The notes beneath the pieces were generated by a model. That model made no database searches and was not told the DNA's origin. It was given only the letters and a program-made list of their open reading frames with translations. 64,000 nt of DNA from Ophiosphaerella korrae. Taxonomy: Eukaryota; Ascomycota; Dothideomycetes; Pleosporales; Phaeosphaeriaceae. Numbering within the stretch: the first letter of the stretch is position 1; every line of letters begins with the position of its first letter. Positions 1-10,859 of the stretch are shown in pieces. Position numbers and translations under genes: made by a program. Location of the stretch: assembly GCA_028456385.1 (NCBI GenBank), contig JALNQF010000103.1:100200-164199 (forward strand), written 5' to 3'.

Positions 1-2960
1 AAGAAAGATATATTAAAAGCTAATATAAGTATATATAAAGGAATATTCCTAAAAGAATATAAGAAGTAGGAAAAACAACTTACTAAACCTAAAGATTATC
101 TTCTAAAATATTTACTATAGGACTTAGTAATAAACCTAGAAGAAAGAAAGAGCGTAGGCTAGAGCCTAGTTTATAGAAAGATAGAAGAAGAATCTAAAAT
201 TAAATAAGTATTTATTAAAAATATAATATAAAAAGGATAGATATAAGGATTATAATCCTTAGTAGTATATAGACTTATCTTTGTAGACAAGAAGAGAATA
301 GAAGAAAAATAACCTTACGTAGACTTTAGAAAAATAAACGTAATTATAGATAAAAACTAATATCTTTTACTATAAATAGATAAGATACAAGATAGACTAT
401 AAAAGGCTTAAATCTTTACAAAACTAGATATCTAAATCGCCTATTATTAGATTAGAATTAAAAAAGGTAATAAATAGAAAATAGTATTTAGAATACAATA
501 TAAACTATTTAAATATATAGTTATACTTTTTAGATTAATAAATATACTAGTAGTATTTTAAGAAAGAATTAATATAGTCTTAAGAGAATACTTAGACGCG
601 TATATATTTATATACTTAGATAATATCCTTATATTCTTAGAAATAGAAGAAGAATATATATAGTACGTATATAAAGTACTAGAGAAGCTAGTAGAAAATA
701 AATTATTCTTTAAGATAAGGAAATACAAGTTCTATATAAAAGATATAGACTTCCTAAGATTTATTATTAAATAAGGAAAAATTTAGATTAATCTTAATAA
801 AATAAAGATAATTTAGGAATAGCTAACACTAAAGAACCTATAAGAGGTATAATAATTTTATAGGCTAGTAAATTTTTATAGAAAATTAATAGTAAAATAG
901 TTAGAAATAATAGAACTATTAATAAAACTTATAAAAAAAGATACGCTATTTAAATAGACTTAGGAATATAATAAGTTATTTAACTAGATTAAATAGAAGT
1001 TTATAGAAAACCTAGTTATTAGAATATATAACCTAAAACTACTAGTAATAGTAAAAATAGATGTATTAAACTTAGTCTATAGAATAGTACTAATACAAGA
1101 TAACTAAACTACTAAGTAAAAATACTTTGTTAAATACTTTTTAAAGAAGATAAAACTAGTAGAGCTTAACTACTTAATATATAATAACGAGATACTAGTA
1201 ATTTACAAAGTATTTAAGTAATAGAGAGTATATCTATAAAAAGTAAAGTATTAAATAGAGGTCTATATAGACTATAAGAACCTTATAGAGTTTATAATAA
1301 ATAAGGACTTATTATAATACTATATAAGATAGTAGGAATACTTATTAATATTTAATCTTAAGATTATATATACTAAAGGTAAGGACAACTAATTTATATA
1401 CGCCCTAAGTAGAAAACTAGACCTATAAGAAGAAATAAACGCTACTAGTATAGTTCTAGTTAAGAACGAGAATAGATACTTAGTCCTAAATATACTAAAA
1501 ATAGCTATAACACTTAAGAGGAAGAGTAGTAAGCTAGATAAATATATTTAGAAGGAAATAGAAAAACCTCTTAAGAGATAAAAAAGCTTAAGACCTAAGA
1601 AAGACTTATAAAAGTATATAGTAGAATATATATTTTAAATAAAATATAGAGTAAATTTATATAATAATTCTATAAACTACTAGTATATAGATACTAAGGT
1701 ATTAACAAAATATTAAATAGACTACTAAAAGTTTATTATATCTTAAGAGTAAGATAACTAGTAATAAAAGTACTATAAGACTATATAGAATATTATAACT
1801 AGTTAAAGTACTAGAATAACCTTAAGGAGTTATTATAATAGACTTTATTATAAAATTACTAAAGTCTAAAGACTTAATATTAGGAGTTAAATATAATAGA
1901 ATCCTAATAATAGTAGATAAACTAATAAAGTACTTATACTTTAGACTCTATAAAAAAAAAGTAGGATAGAGGTTACTATATATTAGGTCCTAGAGACTAT
2001 AGTTAGCTAGTATAGTATTCTAGACAAGATTATTATAGATAGAGACGTAAGATTTATATTAAAACTATAGGGAATAATAGTAGTATAATTAGGAATTAAA
2101 TACTAAATATTAACAGTATACTACTTATAGATAGATAGATAATTAGAACGTATAAATTAAATAGTAGAACAATACTTAAGATATAACCTTAACTATAACT
2201 AGAATAATTAGGTATAGTTACTACTTATAGTATAGTTAGTATATAATAGCGTAAAGAATATAGTAATAAGAGTATTACTCTTCTTCGCAAACTATAGATT
2301 TAACTCTAACGCGTATAGAATACTAAGAAATATAGAATCTTAGACTCTAAAAGGAGATAACTTTATAAATAGAATAAAAGAAATATACAATTAATTAAGA
2401 TAGAACGTAGAATTCCTATACAATTATATAGCAAATTACTATAACAAGAAATATAAGAAAGGACCTTAATTTAAAGAAGGAGAAAAAGTATAGTTATTAT
2501 AAAGAAATATTAATAGTAAATAATCTAGTTTAAAACTAGATTATATAAAATTTAGACTATATAAGAATAAGAAAAAAGTTATACTAGTTATATTTAAACT
2601 AAGACTACTAAGAAAAATAAGGATATACCTAACTTTCTACGTAGTACTACTTAAGATAGTACTATAGAACGTAGAACTACTAGTGTATAAAGTAGATATA
2701 TATAGAGAATAAGGAGAATAAGAAGTTAAAAAAATCTTAGTATATTAGTTTTATAATAGTAAAAACTACTATTTAGTAAAATAGATAGGTATAAACGAAA
2801 AAAGGTAACTATAGGAAGAAATATAGGAACTAGAAGATAACCTTAACTACTCTAAGAAACTAGAGGAGTTCTAAAGTTAAAACCCTTTAGACTACTTTGT
2901 AGTAAACTAAGAAAATTAATACTACTACTACTAGATAAAGAGGCGATAGGAACGTTTAGT
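1..2960 (+). pseudogene. A1 pol remnant: RT, RNase H, integrase, chromodomain
   Basis: This is the 3' part of a Ty3/gypsy polyprotein; gag and protease lie before the window. Reading in frame with TAA/TAG taken as lost Gln or Trp gives RT (about 190-900), RNase H (about 1000-1480, Asp at 1059 and an ALSR-like end near 1400), integrase (about 1600-2480, core DFI with its Asp at 1841) and a chromodomain (about 2690-2880, reading YYLVKWIG-like). The RT catalytic box reads YLDN at 613-624 instead of YLDD, a G-to-A change expected from RIP. Homology to the A2 copy is continuous from base 1, so truncation at the left is only the window edge. The frame continues about 50 codons beyond the chromodomain. 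It is a dead copy of family A, a chromovirus. Confidence 0.9.
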
Positions 2961-3560
2961 GTAATAGGAGCTAGAGTAGCCTCTACTACGTTATCTAGGT
3001 CTAACTTAGCTTCTAAGGCACGAGACTATTTAGATAATTTAGCGTTATTATAAGCCTTTATCTTATAAAGAGTTAACTTATACTTATCTTTAGCTATAGT
3101 AAGCTATAATAATAATTTCTCTTAGGCTCTATTAATAGCTTACCTTATATAACTTAGTAGAAGAAGACTATATAGAAATTAAACACTTATACTCTATAAG
3201 AGAAATACTAGAAGAAATATTATTATACTAAATATTAGCAAGAATATATTTACTATAATATTTACTATCCTTTAAAGATATAAGATATAAAAGACCTAAT
3301 AATCTACAATAATAATAAGGAAATATCTTAACCCTATTATAAATAATACAAGCTACAAGGAGAAGTTTATTATACTAGGAATAAGATAGTATAGAGAGTA
3401 ATAAAGAATTAGAAATTAATAAAGAAATAGAGTAAATAACCTTAACCCTAGAATAGGAAAATAGAAAACTATCTAGAGAGAGGGATAGTATTATAGGCGT
3501 AACAAGAGAAATCGAGATAGAACTAATTAACTTTAACTTAGACGCTAACATAATATAGGA
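2852..3560 (-). pseudogene. A1 antisense ORF overlapping the 3' LTR
   Basis: On the strand opposite to pol, a frame begins inside the LTR, crosses the polypurine tract and runs to a stop at 2852-2854 that overlaps the end of pol tail-to-tail. It aligns codon for codon with the same region of A2, A4 and A5, sharing segments such as LISSIS, KIFPY and ALEAKLDLD. This copy is the most divergent of the four long ones and carries a few TAG codons. As in the other copies, the first half ends at a codon string AGC TAT TAA, and the second half (AINRA...) continues in the +1 frame. The second half looks like an amphipathic coiled coil rich in Lys, Leu and Ala. I do not recognise the family. That it is coding is an inference from conservation between copies. 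Confidence 0.6.
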
Positions 3561-3920
3561 AGAGTAGGGTACTAACTTATAAGATAACGAGTTTAATTAG
3601 GAAGCTAATTATAACCTAGATACGTAATAAATTTATAAATTTACAATCTTAGTAAATATAAATTTATAAAGCTAACTTTGTAAATTAGTAATCTTAGTAA
3701 ATACGAATTTACGAAGTACTAAGAAAGTACTAGATATATAGTTAGTAATAATACGTATTATTAGGATAGTATTAGTAATCTAATCTCTAACCTAGAATAC
3801 TAATACTTAACATTGTACATACAAATTAACTATTATTTATAGTTATTACTTAATTATAATATAAGCTTTTATTATTAACTCTTAATCTACTAATACCTAC
3901 TAATAGAGAAACCTATTACA
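3489..3920 (+). repeat. A1 3' LTR
   Basis: This LTR of 432 bp begins TATTATAGG (TG mutated to TA) directly after the polypurine tract GAGAGAGGGATAG and ends in CCTATTACA, keeping the canonical terminal CA. It aligns with the A3 LTR at 52201-52622. Both carry an internal repeat built on AATTTATAAATTT, whereas A2, A4 and A5 carry AATCTATAATCTAT at the same place. The next five bases (TATAC, 3921-3925) are the expected target duplication, but the partner lies outside the window. Confidence 0.88.
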
Positions 3921-3925
3921 TATAC

Positions 3926-6330
3926 TCTAAGCTTCTACTACTCTCTTTACTATATAACTAAATCTTCTTTATACTAGTACTAATAGTACTTAATATAATA
4001 AGGATAAAATAATATCTCTAAAGAAAATAAACTATAAATTACTATCTTTTTAGGATAAAGACTATTATACGTTCTTTAAATCTAGGTCTCTAGTTAAGTA
4101 AACCTAAGAAAATAAGCTACTTTATACTTAAAAAGCTTCTTAGAAAAAGTTCTTTATATACTAAAAAATAGAACTTTTAAACTTAGTTAAAGATAAGCTA
4201 TAACTTAACTCTAGTAGCTTTATATAAACGTAAGTATACCTAGCTATACTAAGAGCTTTTCTAGATACTCTTATAAGAGACTAGCTTATAGTTATTAGAG
4301 CTACTCCTATTTACTATAACTTATTATTTATAGGACTAGTTCTAAATAAAGATAATAAGATAGTTATTCCTAATAATAATTTAGAAAACTACTTAGATAA
4401 CTATATACCTTCTATTAGCTCTATAGATAATATACTACTTAATAACCTAGAAGTAGCTTTACTTACTACTAAATAGAGCCTTATACTATAATTATAAGTT
4501 AATAAGTCTATTAATAAAATCTTACCTAGGTTAATAACTTTCTTTAATACTAAAACTCTATATAAAATAATCTTACTACTAAGAAGTATTAAGCTATAAT
4601 AGAAAACACTACTCTTATCTAATCTTTTAATAATAACTAATAATAAACTAAGTAATTACTTACTACTAAGATCTTATATACTTATAAGATTTATTCTTTA
4701 TCTTATATAATCTATTAGTTCTATAGTATTCTATATATATAATACTTAAAATAATTTACTCTAAGTAGCTAATAAAGTAAAATAACTTAAAAACGCTCTA
4801 ACTAAATAAAAAAGGTAAACTACTAATCTCTAGTAATAAATTACTAATTTCTAATAATAAAATATAGTACTATTTAACTATATTATTTAAAGAGATATAA
4901 AGTATAATAATCTAGTTAAATAATATAATACTTAAAGTATATAAGCTATAGCTTTTTATAACTAACTCTATAAAATAACTAATAGAAATTATTATTTACT
5001 AGCTAAATAGTTAATTATAAAAAGTTTACTTCTAATAGCTACTTAATACTTTAACTACTTTAAGCTACTAGAGTTTAATCTTACTATATAAAGTCTACTA
5101 ATTCTTAACTTAAATATTATTTAAAACTACTATAAAGCTTATAAAAATATAAAGCTAACTAATTACTTTACTCTAACTTTATAACTAGATAATATATTTT
5201 TAATAGATAAGAAATTATATTTAATATATTCTTAATAAATATCTAAGTAGTATATAAGAATCTATATAATTATTTTAAAGAAGAAGACTACTTAGTAAAA
5301 ATCCTAAAGTTGTTAGGAATAAGTAAATTATTATATATTTAATTTTTTATCTAAGCTATATTAGACTATTTTATAGCTAATAAGAAAAAATACCTTTTAA
5401 ACTTATCTTATACTAATATTATAATACGTACTTACTCTAGATTAGCTTAGACCTATTATATTATTCTTAATAGAGTTACTTATATCTATAATAATAAATT
5501 TATATACTTTTTTATACTTTACTACTACTTTAGTAAATAAGATACTATTAGTAGTACTAAATCTTAATTTAATAATCTCTCTATACTATAATTTAGACCT
5601 AAAATTTTAAGCTTCTTTATTACTAAAGCTACTTAGGCCTTATTTATTTTAGAATTTATTAATATTACTAAAGACTTTTTCTAGTATCTTTAACTCTATA
5701 ATCTACACCTTTATAAAAAACTCTTAGACTAGCTCTATAGATTAGTTAATACTACGCTTAGTATCTATAACTTAAACGTAGACTTCTAATATATAGTAAG
5801 CCTAATTTAGAACAAAGTTAATAATATAGATCTAAACTTTTCTTTAATATATATAGAGTTTAAAAGTAACTTTAGTAGCTAATTTTATAGCTTTTAGCCT
5901 AAATAATCCTTAGAACTAGCTTAGTTTATAGTAATAAATATAAATATACTATTATTATTATAGCTTTAAGAATCTTTTAAAGGTAAATTCCTATTAAATA
6001 AAGCTACTCTTAAGGATAAAGTAAATAAAATAACTAAACTAACTTTTACTTACTATAACTATAAAAAGATAGAATATAAAGCCTTAGACTATACTAAACC
6101 TATAAAACTAATAATAAAACTTTTAATAAGAAAGAATCTACTTTAGTAGACTAAGCTAATATTAAATAGTATTATATAGGTATTTAAGAACTTTTAGATA
6201 AAGAGCCTAATAATAACTCTAGCTCTTATATCTTTAAATATAGCTTAAGCTTTAAGTTAAACTTAGACTTAGAACTAGAAAATAAGTATCTTTAGATTTA
6301 AAGTCTTAATCTAAAGAATTAAATAACTAA
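3926..6330 (+). pseudogene. C gag-like region with CCHC zinc knuckle
   Basis: This is the 5' portion of family C, a Ty3/gypsy element. No 5' LTR of C could be recognised: A1's LTR abuts it directly. The clearest landmark is a RIP-damaged CCHC knuckle at 6051-6092, where the pattern Y-x2-Y-x4-Y-x4-Y replaces C-x2-C-x4-H-x4-C (TGY to TAY, CAY to TAY). Such knuckles bind the RNA genome in gag nucleocapsid proteins. Upstream, about 2 kb reads as a protein with many stop codons at plausible Gln positions. Segments around 4650-4700 resemble the corresponding region of family D, suggesting C and D share a long N-terminal protein. The start codon could not be fixed. Confidence 0.62.
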
Positions 6331-7504
6331 ATAAGTAAAATATACAATTAAAGCTATAACTTAGTATAACTATATCTAATACTTTAACTTACTACTTATA
6401 AACTACTTAGTTCTAACTATAGCTCTTAACTTAAATAAATACCTTACTAAAATAGTTTATATTCTATAACTTTCTAGAAAAAAAACCTAATACTCTATAT
6501 ACAGCTTAAACTCTAGTAGATAATAAGGCTAATATAAACTTTATTACTTTATAATTTACTAATAAAATTACTAAACTTTAGCTTATTTAACTTCTAAAAC
6601 TAATTAATTATAAAAGATATAATAGTTTTTTATCTAAAAGTATTACTTATAGAGTAAAATTTTTTGTAAAGTTAGATATATATATATAGAATAATTATTA
6701 GCTTATAAAGTAAAAAGTACTAGCTATTTTAATTTTATACTAAGCTACTTCTAGTATAAAACTTACGTAGTCTTTCCTAACTACTAATAAAGAATATTAT
6801 CTTTTCTAAATAAATACTACTAATAAAACTTTATAAGTAATTTACTATAGAGTACTTAGAAATTAATCTACTTATACTAAGTAGAGAAAAGTAATATAAC
6901 TAAAGCTTACTTCTATAAGTCTCCTTTTAGAGTATATTAATAGATATAAGCTAAAAATTAATAACTTAAATAACTTATATAAAGTAAGCTTCTACGTAAT
7001 CTTAGTTTATACTAGGTAACTAAACTATATATTAGTTTCTATAATATTAGATAGTATACTACTAGCTATATTTAATAGAAAAGTAGTAACTAAAAATAAC
7101 TATAATTAGTTCTATAAACTAGCTAAAGGCCCTAAGCTAAAAGATATTCTAAGACCTAACTTATATAATATATATAGTAACCTTTTACTATATTTTAATA
7201 AAGATATAACTAATAAACTCTTACTATATAGGCTTTATAATCTAGAAATAACTCTTAACCTAATACTAAAATACTAAATATAAAACCTTACTCTTTTACT
7301 AGAAAATAAATAGAAGCTATTTAAAAATATATTCTAGATATAAAAAAAATTAGGTTTATTATAAAAATTAGCTTACTTAAATATTATAATCTTCTTATTA
7401 TATTTAAACTTAATAGAAGCTTCTAGGTTTATATAGATTATAAGTAACTTAATAAAGCTACTATTAAAAACTACTACTTTATTCTATTTTTTTAAGAAAC
7501 TTTA
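6331..7504 (+). pseudogene. C protease and N-terminal RT (pol 5' half)
   Basis: The protease active site reads D-N-K-A-N at 6519-6533 where retropepsins have D-S-G-A; Ser to Asn and Gly to Lys are both G-to-A changes. RT begins near 7160, and the conserved VY-DYR-LNKATIKN-type segment lies about 7420-7465. The frame stops at 7499 and resumes exactly at 25682: the two flanks plus one copy of the 5-bp duplication CTTTA rejoin into an uninterrupted ETLAYLNKAKIF-like stretch, a standard RT motif. This half was therefore separated from the rest by insertion of A2. Confidence 0.8.
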
Positions 7505-7933
7505 TATTACAATAGTAATAAGAGAGCTATAGATAGAACTAATTAGCCTTATAATAATTAACCTAGATCTATATAACTCTAATAGATACAAACCTAATTA
7601 GGAGGCTACGTATAATTAGGACACCTAGGGCGATCTATAATCTATAGACTCTTAGTATTAATAGATTATAGATTAGAGTAATCTACAATCTATTAGTCTT
7701 AGTACTTATAGATTAATAGATTATAACGAGTATATAGTTAGTAGTAATATATATTATTAGAATAGTATTAGTAATTTAATCTTTTAACTATAGAACGCTA
7801 ATACAAGATAGTTGTAAAACATCTTCTATTATTTATAGTTATTGTAGATCCTAATATAAGCTTTTGTTATTACTTCTTAATCTACTAACTCCTAATATAG
7901 GTACTTGTAGTTAACAATAAGAAGCCTATTATA
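7505..7933 (+). repeat. A2 5' LTR
   Basis: This LTR is 429 bp, the same length as the 3' LTR at 25248-25676 and nearly identical to it. It begins TATTAC (from TG) and ends CCTATTATA (from CA). A central block about 7630-7735 repeats AATCTATAATCTATAG units in both orientations and could fold into hairpins. As the 5' LTR it would hold the promoter of the genomic RNA. Confidence 0.92.
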
Positions 7934-8012
7934 CCTTACTAATTTAGTTATTAAGAAGAGTAAAGCGTAAGTAGTGTATAGTCTAGCTAATATAATAGTA
8001 GAAAGTTTAACA
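7934..8012 (+). other. A2 leader with primer-binding-site region
   Basis: The sequence directly after the LTR, CTTACTAATTTAGTTATTA, also follows the A3 LTR at 52623. It is therefore internal and should contain the tRNA primer binding site. RIP damage prevents naming the tRNA. The leader is cut after about 80 bases by the insertion of B; the target duplication AGTAA occupies 8013-8017 and 19160-19164. Confidence 0.65.
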
Positions 8013-8017
8013 AGTAA

Positions 8018-8250
8018 TATAAAGAGTATTTAGTAGGAGTTAGATATAATAGAATAATAGGTATATTAATAAAGTAAGACAAATCCTTAAAGGATTTATA
8101 AGCTTACAAAGGTGTTTATATATCTAAAGAGCGTACGTAATCCTAAGTAGCTCTAAGGGTAATTCTAGGGGTGCCTAAAGAGCTTAAAGGGAGGTTTAAA
8201 GAGAGAGGCTTAAAGAAAGGTTTTAGGTAGGAGGAAAAGTACCTATAATA
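8018..8250 (-). repeat. B 3' LTR
   Basis: This LTR is 233 bp and matches 18927-19159 with only scattered transitions. It runs from TATAAAGAGTATTTAG to ACCTATAATA on the plus strand. The adjacent polypurine tract on the minus strand reads AAGAGAAGAGGAAGC (8255-8269), which fixes this as the 3' LTR. Confidence 0.93.
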
Positions 8251-8275
8251 ATAGCTTCCTCTTCTCTTACGCTAC

Positions 8276-8930
8276 GTCTTAAAGCGTAAAGCTCTATACC
8301 TTTAAGTACGTATAGTATCTAATTCTATCTAGTTATCTAGCCTTAGAGCTACTCTATTAGCTATTTATAACTTAACCTATTCTATACTACTAAATTAAAT
8401 GTAATTAAAAAAAGAGGTATAGTATACTAAATAGATATACTTAGTATAGAATAGTATATATATTAGATACCTATAGTAGGCCTAGAGCTAGCCTATAGCT
8501 AACTAAGGGTTGCTTAAAAGTACTAGTAACGCTAGGTTCTTAGTACCTAGGTCTAAGATTTGTTGCGTAATAGCTATCTTACTATAATTATAGGGTTTAC
8601 CTATTAGATTAGTACTTAGGAACTAGACTACTCTACTAGGGCTCTAAGTAGGGCCTAAGGGCTACTCTCTATTTATAGTACGTTACTAATTCTTTAAAAT
8701 ATAAAGTTATAATATATTTTTAATAAGATTTATAGTATATTATAGACTATTTTATATTATTAGATTCTTGTTTAAGGTAAGATTATAGTCTAATTTATAG
8801 TAATTATAGGCTTAGGTTTAGACTTATAGGGTATTGCGTTTAAATTACTTAATAGTTCTAAGTAAATAAAGTTATACCTTTACTTATTAAACGCGAGGTA
8901 GTCTACTACTACTCTAGTACTAGCGCGTTA
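8276..8930. other. B non-coding stretch beside the 3' LTR
   Basis: No frame stays readable here on either strand. A block about 8390-8470 contains near-inverted AT-rich words (TATAGTATACTAAATAGATATAC). It may be the 3' untranslated part of B or the upstream region of the antisense gene that starts near 8990. Nothing more can be supported. Confidence 0.4.
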
Positions 8931-8947
8931 GGGTTACTTAAAAGTAG

Positions 8948-8960
8948 ATATAAAAGAGCT
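8948..8960 (+). promoter_or_regulatory. TATA-like box upstream of B antisense gene
   Basis: GATATAAAAGAG lies about 60-80 bases before the open stretch that starts near 9026. It is a good match to a TATA box, but in such AT-rich sequence the match has limited weight. Confidence 0.3.
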
Positions 8961-9019
8961 ACCTCTCTTAGTTATTTTATCTTTCTATCCTTATTACTTC
9001 TTCTCTCTTATTACCTACT

Positions 9020-9780
9020 ATATTATCTATTGTACCTTCTTTAGTCTTTAATAAAGCTATCTCTAACTACGTTTATACTCTTACTAAGAACCTTACTACC
9101 TAGCTTAATCTAGTAAAGTTCTAGTACATAGCCTATCTTAAAGGCCTTATAACTTCTAGTAAATCTAACCCTAATAGTACTTTTAAGAGCTTTATAATAA
9201 CTATTTATAAAGAGTAGTACTATATTTATAGTAGTAACTTTAGTATATATAATACTTATAAGAGAGCCTATAAGAGTAAATACGTTCTAGTAAGTACTCT
9301 ACTTTTCTAGTCTAATCTAATACTAATCTACCTAGGTACTACTAGAGTTCTATTATACTATTAACGTTTTTAAGTATATTATTACGTCTACTAACTATTA
9401 ATATAACTACGCTACTATTATAGTTAAATATAAAAATACGACCTTTAATAAAGTTCTTAATAAGCCTACTAATAATACTTATACTTACTAAGGTAAAGCC
9501 TAGGCCTATATTAAGAAGTTAGTAGAAGCCTTTAATAGTTATAATTAGGCTCTTACTTATAAGAAAAAGAAGCTTAGTAGTAATAAAGTATCTTAGTATA
9601 ATACTTACTAGGTTTCTTATAAGTATAACCTTAAATGTTATAAGGTAAGTTTTCTTTTTCCTCTTTAATTACTAAGCTAATCTTAATATATAGCTTAGTT
9701 TAGGGCCTATAGGCTAAGTTACTACTACTAATATTATAGTTAATAGGGCTATTAAGGAGAGTTTTAGACGTACTAGTTCT
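9020..9780 (+). pseudogene. B antisense gene, intron-containing, function unknown
   Basis: This gene runs opposite to B's pol, between chromodomain and 3' LTR. From about 9026 a plus-strand frame reads IVPSLVFNKAISNYVYTL and continues to about 9330 with only a few TAG codons. After a frame change, perhaps at an intron around 9335-9375, a Lys-rich segment follows (about 9360-9644, with AYIKKLVEAFNSYN). That segment ends at a textbook fungal 5' splice site, GTAAGT at 9645. The first part contains TSSKSNPNS followed by a Tyr/Ser-rich stretch, faintly like TSPKLNPKS in the family A antisense ORF. The homology is suggestive, not proven. No known domain was recognised. Confidence 0.5.
9645..9693 (+). 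other. Predicted spliceosomal intron in the B antisense gene
   Basis: A GTAAGT donor, a CTAAT branch-like site at 9678-9682 and a TAG acceptor at 9691-9693 give a 49-base intron with a pyrimidine-rich start. This is a typical size and layout for filamentous fungi. An intron on the plus strand supports transcription antisense to B's pol. Confidence 0.5.
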
Positions 9781-10039
9781 ATAATAGTATAAGAGAAGCG
9801 CTAGTACTACTATAGAAACGTACTAGATATAAAGCTAGTAGGTAGTCTATTTTTATTACTAACTAAGCCTTTATATCTACCTATAAGCTCTTTAAGCTTA
9901 AGTTTACGTCTAAATTTAATACTTAATATACTAGAGCGTAATAATTTTAAGTAGAGTAGTTCTCTTTAGAGAAATAGTATACTTTCTTAAACTTATATCT
10001 TAATTCTTATAAAAATTACTTTCTAAATTACTTTTTAGC

Positions 10040-10504
10040 TCTCTTTTTTATTACTCTCTCTTTCTAAAAGTAGCTCTAAGCTATCTTAGAAGCGCTTATT
10101 ATAGTAGATTTTTTATATTCTTCTAATATAGTTATATAATAATCTAGGTTACTAGCTAGCTCCTAAGTAGCTTCTTTTATAGACTAGCCTAGCTATTTTA
10201 TTAAGTACTCTCTTCCTCTAGCCTTTATATCCTTATAATCTAAGATTCCTTTAACTTTATAGTAGTCTCCTAACGCGATATTATCTAAGATTTAGATATT
10301 ACCTAGTTAAAAATTTGCTTCTAGTAATAGCGTATACTATAGTTCTAATAGAGATATATTAAATATAGGATATATTTAGGCTATTAATAGAGGGAGGTTA
10401 AGCTTATATACTAGCTTACCTATCTTTTTATTAATTAAAAATAGTCTAAGATATTATATATTAAATTTCTTAGATAGGTAGTAAGTAGTAATATTCTTTA
10501 ATCT
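10040..10504 (-). pseudogene. B pol C-terminus: IN tail and chromodomain
   Basis: On the minus strand, starting beside T1, the frame reads VVILRLKNITT, then KKIGKLVYKLNLPP (the GPY/F-type end of integrase) and an IHPVFHVSLLE-like segment with RIP changes. A clear chromodomain follows at about 10110-10260 (YKVKGILDYKD, GREYLIK, LG). Chromodomains bind methylated histone H3K9 and direct integration of chromoviruses. The piece is the continuation of the integrase that ends at 13634 on the other side of T1; a short KVIL-type segment is present at both junctions. Confidence 0.85.
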
Positions 10505-10859
10505 TAATATTACTACTATAGTATAGTAGTGTCCTAGTATCCTATACTGCGCTATAGTAGGCTCTGTGTATTAAACTTTATTAATATTAGTATACTTAAT
10601 ATACTTAGCGTCTTATGTAAGTTTAGCTAGTTAGTTATATAGACGCTGTAGTCGTATTATTTTTATATTGCGCGAATTTCGCGCGTACTTAATTTAGGAA
10701 AGCGTAATATATAAGTATTAGTTAGGTATTAGTTGTTAATAGAATCTCGTTTTATACTACGTTGTTAGGGCAGCCTCCTTGCTTGTATGTACACGGAGTA
10801 TAAATATAGGCTAATTCTACTTTACCTTGTATTAAATTTAGTAGGTCTAATATTACCTA

